Positions 25,033 through 30,922 of a stretch of DNA of 30,922 nucleotides are shown here, piece by piece. A model generated the notes under the pieces. That model was not told the origin of the DNA and did not search any database. It worked only from the letters and a program-made list of their open reading frames with translations. The position numbers and the translations under genes are program-made. Origin of the DNA: Megamonas hypermegale (GTDB lineage Bacteria; Bacillota; Negativicutes; Selenomonadales; Selenomonadaceae); contig DCFC01000001.1 in assembly GCA_002314325.1 (NCBI GenBank), forward strand, positions 26,870-57,791, given 5' to 3'. Every line of letters starts with the position of its first letter. Within the stretch, counting starts at the first letter, position 1.

Positions 25033-25284
25033 TTACTGAATGAGCGGGTTAGCATAAAGCATAATCAAGGCAATAACTGTTGCGATGATAGGCATAGCTT
25101 CGATTAAACCTACGGAAATGAGTGTGTTCATGAACAAAGTATTTTTAGCTTCCGGCTGACGAGCGATACCTTCAATGAATTTAGAAGTAACGAGACCATC
25201 ACCAATACCTGCACCGATAGAAGCAAGACCCATCGTAATACCTGCACCAATCAATGCTGCCATAACCATAATTGCGTTTTCCAT
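25033..25284 (-). CDS. atpE: F1Fo ATP synthase subunit c
   Basis: An 83-residue hairpin of two membrane helices that forms the rotor ring. The polar loop is ARQPEAK (residues 41-47). The ion-binding carboxylate in helix 2 is Glu62 (GLIEAMPII). In helix 1 the position that is Gln32 in the Na+-binding Ilyobacter ring is Asp29 here (GIGDGL), so the site appears to have two carboxylates; the Ser that follows the Glu in Na+ rings is Ala63. The coupling ion cannot be settled from sequence. Confidence 0.97.
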   Translation of the reverse strand: MENAIMVMAALIGAGITMGLASIGAGIGDGLVTSKFIEGIARQPEAKNTLFMNTLISVGLIEAMPIIATVIALIMLYANPLIQ

Positions 25285-25319
25285 AGAAATAAATCCTCCT
25301 TAGATTTTAAAAATATTAA

Positions 25320-25994
25320 TTAATGATTTTCATCGTCTTTCATAGCATTAGCTAAGTAAGACATAGAGAGCATAGTAAAAATAAATGCTTGAACTGCACC
25401 AATGAATAAACTGAATGCAAGCCAAACAACACTAGGCACCGGCATCCATATTGGCACCAGCAGAAGCAAGATTATGATTAAGATTTCCCCTGCCAGAATA
25501 TTACCAAATAGACGGAAAGCAAGTGTAATTGGTTTTGCTATTTCTTCAATCAGATTGATAATAACAAACGGAGCTACCGGCTGGAAGAAATGTTTTATAT
25601 AATTGAAACCTTTATAATAAAGACCTAATACATGCAACATTACTATTACCAACAGCGCCAGACCCAAAGTCGTATTCAGATCGTTTGTCGGCGATGCCAA
25701 CGTCGGTATAAGCCCTATCCAGTTGGATACCAATAAGAACAGAAACAGCGTGATTAAAAACGGAGCCACAAGCTGTCCGCGCGAACCGATTGTATTGCCA
25801 ATCTGTTCATTTAGCCAGACAATTACCATTTCGATTACATTCTGCCAACCGGAAGGAACCATTTTCAGGCCTCGCGTCGCCAAAAATGCAATGATGATGA
25901 CGATTGCCATTGCCAGCCATGTCATTTCTAACGTTTGAATGTTAAACTGCATGCCAGCAAAAGTGACTACTTCACGCACACCGATTTCATGCAT
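25320..25994 (-). CDS. atpB: F1Fo ATP synthase subunit a
   Basis: A 224-residue membrane stator subunit that forms the ion half-channels against the c ring. The essential arginine is in the conserved segment KPITLAFRLFGNILAGE of the penultimate helix region, and the last helices carry AFSLFIGAVQAFIFTMLSMSYL. The ATG at 25994 is preferred; an in-frame GTG at 26003 has no binding site. The GGGG close to the ATG is a poor site, but the ATG overlaps the stop of a tiny upstream reading frame (ATGCATGA), which could supply coupling. Confidence 0.96.
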   Translation of the reverse strand: MHEIGVREVVTFAGMQFNIQTLEMTWLAMAIVIIIAFLATRGLKMVPSGWQNVIEMVIVWLNEQIGNTIGSRGQLVAPFLITLFLFLLVSNWIGLIPTLASPTNDLNTTLGLALLVIVMLHVLGLYYKGFNYIKHFFQPVAPFVIINLIEEIAKPITLAFRLFGNILAGEILIIILLLLVPIWMPVPSVVWLAFSLFIGAVQAFIFTMLSMSYLANAMKDDENH

Positions 25995-26105
25995 TTTCCC
26001 CACTGCTGCTTACAAAGTCCATAAGTAACAGTGTCCTCACCTCTCTTTACTTTATATTTTTGCCGGAAAACCGGCTATATGTAGATAATGCCTGACAAAT
26101 AGGCA

Positions 26106-26486
26106 TTATTCCATATTTTTGTGATAAACAAATATCGCCAAGTGTATCATGTATACAATCATCGCCAGGAAAAAACCGCCGACCGCCGCAAAAAACAGTT
26201 CTTCCGAACGCATTATGGCAGCCCGCAAGACTATAAAAATTATTAATAGACGCATTATCAGACTGAGCCACATCTGCCCTTTGGCCTTGCCGACGCTAAG
26301 GTGCGCCGCTTTCCACGTGCGGTAAACCATGACCCAGATACAGATTGCAGCCAGAAGATATCCCGTAAACACTCCCGTCAGGAGGTACAGCTTCTCATTC
26401 ACCGCTAAAGATGCGGCGATTATAATTGTACAAATCAAAATCTGCAGCAGCAGTTTCCTGCCTCGTACAGATAAAAATTCCTTCAT
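26106..26486 (-). CDS. atpI: ATP synthase subunit I (AtpI-like)
   Basis: A 126-residue membrane protein with four predicted helices, first in the ATP synthase operon, matching ATP synthase I (PF03899) in position and topology: LLLQILICTIIIAASLAV, LLTGVFTGYLLAAICIWVMV, MWLSLIMRLLIIFIVL and FFAAVGGFFLAMIVYMIHLA. In other bacteria this protein helps assemble the c ring or import Mg2+. Similarity at residue level is low, as is usual for AtpI. AGGAGT lies 10 bp before the ATG. A -10 TATACT at 26531-26526 (minus) may mark the operon promoter, though its -35 is weak. Confidence 0.8.
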   Translation of the reverse strand: MKEFLSVRGRKLLLQILICTIIIAASLAVNEKLYLLTGVFTGYLLAAICIWVMVYRTWKAAHLSVGKAKGQMWLSLIMRLLIIFIVLRAAIMRSEELFFAAVGGFFLAMIVYMIHLAIFVYHKNME

Positions 26487-26618
26487 TATAATTTATACTC
26501 CTAAAATCGCTAAATTGCCTGTTCAAGTATATCTTATCAAATCTGCACCAAAATAAAAAGACCTATTATCAATATTCTTCATTTATTTTTAACAAAACTT
26601 AATATAAATTTTTTTTAT

Positions 26619-27641
26619 TTATTGATTACTATTTATAATGGTTCTAACCGGGAACGGTATTTCGATATTTTCCTTGCGGAATTCCTTTGTAATAGCCTTG
26701 ATAAACTCATGTTTGACGATGTACTGATTGGTAAATTCGCTCACGTGCATTATCACGTTGAAATTTATGCTGGAGTCGGCAAACAGATTGTAGCGCACGA
26801 CCGGTTCCACGGTCACGGACGGGTCAATTTTGGCCAGAATTTCCTTGCCCACTTTTATGCAGACAGCCTCCACTTTTTCCAAATCGCTGTCATAACTTAC
26901 GCCGATGGCTATGCTGACCGTTATATCCTGCCGCGGCATACTGTAATTGGTGATAATCGCCTTCGATATATTTTGGTTCGGCACGACGACAACATTGTTG
27001 CTCACCGACTGAAGCGTCGTAAATCGCCACGTTATATCCGTTACCTTGCCTTCCTCACCGGTGCTGAGACGCACATAATCGTCCAGACGTATCTGCTTGG
27101 ACAAAATAAGGTGCATACCGGAAAAAACATTGGCAAGCGTATCCTGAAGTGCCAGAGCCACCGCCATACCGCCGACCCCCAAAGCTGTCAGGATAGGTGC
27201 GACGGAAATGCCGTAATACTGCAATACTATCAATACGCCCATAGCATAGATTACAAAATTGATTACATTGTTGAGCAGCGTCGTCTTCGGCATGTTCTGG
27301 TCGGAACGCATTGTATAAAAGTCGATGACACCGGAAAGCGTTCTGGAAACAACGCGCGTCAATGTGAACACAATCACTGCAAACAATAAATATGAAAGCA
27401 GCTTATTTACCGTCGGCGGTATATCAAGTGAATTTATTGTCCAGTATAAACCTACGCCCGAACACCAGGAAATAGGCAGACCTCTGAGCGCATTTACAAA
27501 AATGTATTGCCAAGAGCCCTGATTTATATTACTATGCAGATAGCGGTTAATCAGTCTGTTGAGCAAAAAGCCTATGATTAATGCGCCGACCTGTATACAG
27601 ACAGGAATTAACAATATATCGAACAGATATTCAAAATTCAC
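26619..27641 (-). CDS. Small-conductance mechanosensitive channel, MscS family
   Basis: A 340-residue MscS-type channel that opens under membrane tension to release osmolytes. There are about five helices; the pore-lining helix is GVGGMAVALALQDTLANVFSG with the Gly/Ala packing pattern, followed by HLILSKQIRLDDYVRL, the beta domain (EEGKVTDITWRFTTLQSV, then VVVPNQNISKAIITNYS) and the alpha/beta cytoplasmic domain. It is longer than E. coli MscS (286) at the N-terminus, with extra helices. The start is GTG at 27641 with GGGAGGG 8 bp upstream. It has its own promoter at 27674-27702 and is divergent from the GNAT gene. Confidence 0.93.
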   Translation of the reverse strand: MNFEYLFDILLIPVCIQVGALIIGFLLNRLINRYLHSNINQGSWQYIFVNALRGLPISWCSGVGLYWTINSLDIPPTVNKLLSYLLFAVIVFTLTRVVSRTLSGVIDFYTMRSDQNMPKTTLLNNVINFVIYAMGVLIVLQYYGISVAPILTALGVGGMAVALALQDTLANVFSGMHLILSKQIRLDDYVRLSTGEEGKVTDITWRFTTLQSVSNNVVVVPNQNISKAIITNYSMPRQDITVSIAIGVSYDSDLEKVEAVCIKVGKEILAKIDPSVTVEPVVRYNLFADSSINFNVIMHVSEFTNQYIVKHEFIKAITKEFRKENIEIPFPVRTIINSNQ

Positions 27642-27673
27642 TTATATCCCTCCCAAATTATCATACTAAAAAA

Positions 27674-27702
27674 AGTATACTATAATTTTGGTGAACTGTC
27701 AG
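27674..27702 (-). promoter_or_regulatory. Predicted promoter of the MscS gene
   Basis: Minus strand: CTGACA (27702-27697), 17-bp spacer, TATACT (27679-27674). It lies about 33 bp before the GTG start. Confidence 0.65.
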
Positions 27703-27787
27703 TTAAAAATCGAAAAAGTTAACAAAAAAATTTAATAAACGTAGCTAAAAATGTTAACTGGTTAATTATATTAAAGGTGGTAATATT

Positions 27788-28318
27788 ATGGAAAAAATAA
27801 TAAAAACAGGCAAAAGACTGAGATTTCGTCAGGCAACCGAAGCCGATATGGATTATATCATGCAGGTGGAATACATTCCGGAAAACGCCAAATACGTCAT
27901 TCCCTATACCCGCGAAGTCCACATGCAGACGCTCGATACAAAATCCGCTACACATTTAATCATTGAAACAATCGACGGGAAAGAAAAAGTCGGCTTCCTG
28001 ATGATAGCAGGGCTTGACAATCCGTCCAAAGAAATCGAATGGACACGCATCATCCTCGATGTAAAAGGCAAAGGCTACGGTCAGGAAACGCTGGAAATGC
28101 TCAAATCGTGGGCGTTCGATGATTTAAAATTCCACAGAGCATGGCTCGACTGCAAAGACTACAACAGCCGTGCGCTCCATGTCTACGAAAAAGCCGGTCT
28201 TGTCCGCGAAGGCTTAATCCGCGAAACAATTTTGACCGACGGCGTTTATGAAAATCTCATCATTCTCGGCATACTGGACCGCGAATATTTTGCGCAGAAG
28301 CAGTCCCAGCAAAAATAA
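27788..28318 (+). CDS. GNAT family N-acetyltransferase
   Basis: A 176-residue acetyl-CoA-dependent acetyltransferase of the RimJ/RimL-like (Acetyltransf_3) branch. It opens with RLRFRQATEADMDYIMQVE; motif A with the CoA pyrophosphate loop is VKGKGYGQETLEMLKSWAF, and the C-terminal part is the typical DCKDYNSRALHVYEKAGLVREGLIRE. AAAGGTGG precedes the ATG. The upstream spacer has two GTTAAC palindromes (27718 and 27753) that might be a regulator site. The acceptor substrate (protein N-terminus, polyamine or other amine) cannot be told. Confidence 0.92.
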   Translation: MEKIIKTGKRLRFRQATEADMDYIMQVEYIPENAKYVIPYTREVHMQTLDTKSATHLIIETIDGKEKVGFLMIAGLDNPSKEIEWTRIILDVKGKGYGQETLEMLKSWAFDDLKFHRAWLDCKDYNSRALHVYEKAGLVREGLIRETILTDGVYENLIILGILDREYFAQKQSQQK

Positions 28319-28330
28319 ATCGCAAATGTC

Positions 28331-28359
28331 TTGTCAAAAAATATTTTTTTGTGTATCAT
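28331..28359 (+). promoter_or_regulatory. Predicted promoter of the Mn2+ riboswitch-UPF0016 unit
   Basis: TTGTCA (28331-28336) and TATCAT (28354-28359) with a 17-bp spacer, about 40 bp before the aptamer. Confidence 0.65.
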
Positions 28360-28397
28360 ATCTTTTGTGTATATATGATTTTATTTGGTATATCGGC

Positions 28398-28487
28398 TAA
28401 AAGGGAGTAGCTATTAGAATAAGTCAACATACTGATGCAGCGCATCTGGCTTATTCGTTGATGCAACCATCAACAGCGAGACTTTTG
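28398..28487 (+). promoter_or_regulatory. yybP-ykoY (Mn2+) riboswitch aptamer
   Basis: The hallmark internal-loop segments of the yybP-ykoY family are present: AAAAGGGAGTAGC at the 5' side, AAGTCAACATACTG in the first arm, and GATGCAACCATCAACAGCGAGAC-type sequence on the 3' side. P1 is formed by AAAAG (28399-28403) and CTTTT (28482-28486). The class senses Mn2+, and the downstream gene is a UPF0016 Mn exporter homologue, a classic association. The terminator that follows shares CTTTT with P1, so metal binding should hold P1 and stop the terminator from forming, an ON switch. Confidence 0.93.
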
Positions 28488-28538
28488 GTACAGCTCAATC
28501 ATGCCCGGCATGAAACTGTACTGAAAGTCTTTTCTTTT
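28480..28538 (+). terminator. Riboswitch-controlled terminator before the UPF0016 gene
   Basis: GACTTTTGGTACAG (28480-28493) pairs with CTGTACTGAAAGTC (28516-28529) over 14 positions, including two G-U pairs, with an inner CATGCC/GGCATG hairpin and a tail TTTTCTTTTT. The left arm reuses the 3' strand of aptamer P1. Confidence 0.92.
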
Positions 28539-28578
28539 TGCCTGTGTATATATTTAAATTTAAGGAGAGATTTTCTGT

Positions 28579-29154
28579 ATGGTTATTTTTTCTACAGCTT
28601 TCATCATGGTGGTTCTGGCTGAAATGGGCGATAAGACGCAGCTTCTGGCTATGGCTTTTGCCGCCAAGTATCCCTGGAAAAAAGTAATGCTCGGCGTACT
28701 GTTCGCCACTTTGCTAAATCATTTTGTTGCCATCGCCGCCGGTATTTATCTCAATACGCTCGTACCGCAGCATATTGTGGAAATCGTCGCTTCCGTCGCG
28801 TTCATCGTTTTCGGCTTGTGGATTTTAAAAGACGACGAGCTGGGCAATGAGGCGGAAAAAAACCGCTTCAGCATTTTCTGGACAGTCGCTATCGCTTTCT
28901 TCCTCGCTGAAATGGGGGACAAGACGCAGCTTGCCACCGTAGCGCTTTCCGCACAAATCGGCAGCGACCTTCTCACCATCTTAATAGGCACGACAGCCGG
29001 TATGCTCGTTGCCGACGGCATCGGTATCGCTCTCGGCGCGGCGCTGCACAAATACGTTCCGGATAGAGTCGTTAAAAAAATTGCTTCCGGTATCTTTATT
29101 TTATTCGGTATTTTAGGTATTCTTAATAGTATGGGTATCTTAAATCTGTATTAA
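28579..29154 (+). CDS. UPF0016/GDT1 family Mn2+ exporter
   Basis: A 191-residue, six-helix membrane protein of the UPF0016 (TMEM165/GDT1/MneA) family, cation exporters that remove Mn2+ or exchange Ca2+/Mn2+. It consists of two homologous halves, each with the diagnostic E-x-G-D-K-T motif: EMGDKTQLL at residues 15-23 and EMGDKTQLA at 111-119. TAAGGAGAGA precedes the ATG. The yybP-ykoY riboswitch in its leader points to manganese as substrate and inducer. No terminator is obvious before the DedA gene 41 bp further on, so DedA and LarB may share the transcript. Confidence 0.96.
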   Translation: MVIFSTAFIMVVLAEMGDKTQLLAMAFAAKYPWKKVMLGVLFATLLNHFVAIAAGIYLNTLVPQHIVEIVASVAFIVFGLWILKDDELGNEAEKNRFSIFWTVAIAFFLAEMGDKTQLATVALSAQIGSDLLTILIGTTAGMLVADGIGIALGAALHKYVPDRVVKKIASGIFILFGILGILNSMGILNLY

Positions 29155-29195
29155 GATTAACTCCGTACCATTTTACAAATGAAAGGATAATATTA

Positions 29196-29813
29196 ATGGA
29201 ACAATTTTCAACGATGTTTTTGAGTTTTATCGACACTTGGGGCTATGTCGCCGTAGCCGTGCTTATGGGACTTGAAAATGCCTGCATACCAATCCCGAGC
29301 GAACTTATCCTTGGTTTTGCGGGATATCTGATTTCCGCCGGCAGAATGGAATTTTTCCATGCCACTGTCGCCGGTATGATTGGCGGTATGGTAGGTTCAA
29401 TCGTTACGTACTACGTCGGCTCGCACGGCGGCAGACCGTTTATCGACCGCTACGGAAAATACTTTTTCATGAAAAAATCGCATGTGGATACAGCCCAGCG
29501 CTGGTTTGACCGCTATGGCATCAAGGCCGTATTCTTCAGCCGCCTGCTGCCGGTAGTCCGCACTTTCATCTCTCTGCCGGCCGGTTTTGCCCGCGTCAAC
29601 ATGAAAAAATTCATCGTTTATACATTCATCGGCTCACTGCCGTGGACAATGCTGATTTTATACATCGGCTGGGTACTCGGCGACAACTGGAAAAAAATGC
29701 TCGATGTCGGCCATGAAGCAAGCCTCGCCGTCGCTACTTTCCTCGTGCTTGTCTGCCTGTTTTATTTTATCCGCTACAAACGCAATCAACGCAAGAAAAA
29801 AGGTCTTAAATAA
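29196..29813 (+). CDS. DedA family membrane protein
   Basis: A 205-residue DedA/VTT-domain inner-membrane protein. Conserved features are the re-entrant ENACIPIPSELILGFAGYL segment near residues 27-45, the GSIVTYYVGSHGG helix, and FFSRLLPVVRTFISLPAG, with the family F-x-R-x-x-P-x-x-R pattern, before NMKKFIVYTFIGSLPW. Some DedA proteins recycle undecaprenyl phosphate across the membrane or support proton-motive force. Its stop overlaps the larB start (TAATG), indicating translational coupling. An AAAGGA site precedes the ATG. Confidence 0.95.
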   Translation: MEQFSTMFLSFIDTWGYVAVAVLMGLENACIPIPSELILGFAGYLISAGRMEFFHATVAGMIGGMVGSIVTYYVGSHGGRPFIDRYGKYFFMKKSHVDTAQRWFDRYGIKAVFFSRLLPVVRTFISLPAGFARVNMKKFIVYTFIGSLPWTMLILYIGWVLGDNWKKMLDVGHEASLAVATFLVLVCLFYFIRYKRNQRKKKGLK

Positions 29814-30568
29814 TGAACAACAACGAATTACTCGATTTACTCCATTCCTATAAACAGGGAAATATCAATGAACAAACGGTTCTTGAAAAAATTCAGAACG
29901 ACAGTTTCGAAGATATCGGCTTTGCTAAAGTCGACCACAGCAGAGCTAGCCGCCAGGGTTTTCCGGAAGTCATCTACTGCGCCGGTAAAACAAATCAGCA
30001 GATAGCCGATATCTTCCTCGATTTATTCAATCACAGCGAAAAGAACATCATCGCTTCACGTGCCACACAAGAAAATTATGCCGCCGTTCTGGAAAAAGTG
30101 CCGACTGCACTGTATGATGAAGCAGCGCGCATAATTTACGTACGGCGCGACAATACGCCTGTTGACGATAAACGGTTCATCCTCGTACTGACTGCCGGAA
30201 CAAGCGATATTCCCGTTGCCCGCGAAGCCGGTCTTACAGCCGAACTCATGGGCAATAAAGTCGAATACTGCTTCGATGTCGGCGTGGCCGGTATTCACCG
30301 TCTGCTCGCCCGCAAAAACTTAATCGACAGCGCCAATGTCATCATCGTCGCCGCCGGTATGGAGGGCGCACTTGCCAGCGTCGTCGGCGGTCTTGCCAAT
30401 AAACCGGTAATCGCCGTACCGACAAGCGTAGGCTACGGCGCATCATTCGGCGGACTTTCCGCCCTTTTAGCCATGCTCAACAGCTGCGCCGCCGGAGTCG
30501 CCGTAATGAATATTGACAACGGTTTCGGCGCAGGACGCCTTGCCAGCATGATTAACCATATGAGATAA
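29813..30568 (+). CDS. larB: Nickel pincer cofactor biosynthesis protein LarB
   Basis: A 251-residue LarB. LarB carboxylates nicotinic acid adenine dinucleotide and cleaves off AMP, the first step toward the nickel-pincer nucleotide of lactate racemase and related enzymes. The C-terminal half resembles PurE: VLTAGTSDIPVAREA, DVGVAGIHRLLA, IIVAAGMEGALASVVGGLAN and VPTSVGYGASFGGLSALLAM. The N-terminal part carries the LarB-type DHSRASRQGFPEVIYCAGK segment. Its start shares one base with the DedA stop. larC, larE and larA are not in the window; repeat A copy 3 starts 8 bp after the stop, so they could lie beyond it or elsewhere. Confidence 0.95.
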   Translation: MNNNELLDLLHSYKQGNINEQTVLEKIQNDSFEDIGFAKVDHSRASRQGFPEVIYCAGKTNQQIADIFLDLFNHSEKNIIASRATQENYAAVLEKVPTALYDEAARIIYVRRDNTPVDDKRFILVLTAGTSDIPVAREAGLTAELMGNKVEYCFDVGVAGIHRLLARKNLIDSANVIIVAAGMEGALASVVGGLANKPVIAVPTSVGYGASFGGLSALLAMLNSCAAGVAVMNIDNGFGAGRLASMINHMR

Positions 30569-30575
30569 GAGATAT

Positions 30576-30922
30576 GTTCATTTTTCTTTGAAGTCAAAAG
30601 AAAAACGAACCAAAAATCACCTAAAGGTATAACAGGCTCTAATTACTAAAGTAATAAGGGCCTGTAAAAAACCCTTTTAACGTTTCGCTATCGCTGCACT
30701 GGGCGAGCCTTTGTGGCTCTTATATATGTACAAACGGTAAAACGGCTCGAAACGTTTGGAATTTGGCTCGTGCCTTTTGTTCTCGGTGGGAATTTATTTT
30801 GAGCTGTTGACACTGTAATTTGCAAGTTATGCTAAAATTTTTTCTGCGTTGGAGATTTTTATGGTAGCTTTAGCTATTAAGAAAATAGTTTTTTAGCTCT
30901 GTTTTTAGTTTAAATGTTTGAG
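30576..30922 (+). repeat. Family A structured dispersed repeat, copy 3 (cut by window end)
   Basis: The first 347 bp of a third copy, 8 bp after the larB stop. It has the 5' hairpin, the extra hairpin module (30632-30665) shared with copy 2 and the central conserved block, and ends in the left arm and loop start of the long central stem. In the extra hairpin the stem position that is G-U in copy 2 is G-C here, a pairing-preserving change. The long-stem left arm reads like copy 1 with a few changes; its partner lies outside the window. Confidence 0.9.

Noticed and set aside
27718..27766. Two GTTAAC sites before the GNAT gene as a regulator operator
   Set aside because: Short AT-rich palindromes are likely by chance in this spacer, and no matching site occurs near another gene in the window.

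Overview
The window reads as a chromosomal segment of an anaerobic, probably gut-dwelling, Gram-negative Firmicute of the Negativicutes (Selenomonadaceae, Megamonas-like). This is inferred, not proven. The grounds are the moderate-GC genes with AT-rich spacers, the clostridial-type regulatory RNAs, the atpI-B-E-F-H-A-G-D-C operon, Tat-signal and lipoprotein signals on redox proteins, and LarB. No rRNA, tRNA, phage gene, transposase or CRISPR array is visible.

Layout. 1-5400: a carbohydrate block on the plus strand with a Gfo/Idh/MocA dehydrogenase, a sugar-porter MFS transporter, an orphan PTS EIIA(Lac/Cel), a cytidylate-kinase-like protein and IolB; inositol or a related polyol is the likely theme. 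5400-6925: thiC behind a TPP riboswitch whose terminator and antiterminator can be read directly. 6997-14458: a minus-strand redox and stress island with two Fe-S flavoproteins (one with a Tat lipoprotein signal), a cyclophilin-like lipoprotein, a DUF4405 cytochrome b, a tandem carboxymuconolactone decarboxylase (CMD) protein, an aldo/keto reductase, a MerR regulator, a Tat-exported DUF362 protein and a LysR regulator. 14528-16769: a cold-shock gene and a CstA-type transporter with divergent consensus promoters. 16832-18374: an exported cupin and an exported tandem-ABM protein, divergently transcribed. 18435-19618: yhcH-like gene and deoD. 19693-26486: the complete F1Fo ATP synthase operon, minus strand. 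26619-30568: MscS channel, GNAT acetyltransferase, a yybP-ykoY (Mn2+) riboswitch with a UPF0016 exporter, DedA and LarB.

The least explained elements are non-coding. Family A is a dispersed intergenic repeat of about 445-500 bp with three copies, all in the same orientation (1417-1860, 13003-13501, 30576-window end). It carries several hairpins, and its long central stem differs between copies yet stays base-paired (covariation). Family B is a palindromic repeat of about 65-120 bp with short terminal inverted repeats and three copies (7563-7682, 9639-9702, 17492-17606).

The strongest regulatory link is that the CMD gene and the exported cupin gene both have a promoter with a 19-bp spacer holding a dyad. 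This is the geometry of MerR-activated promoters, and a MerR gene lies in the same island. Together with the aldo/keto reductase this suggests an electrophile, aldehyde or quinone stress regulon.
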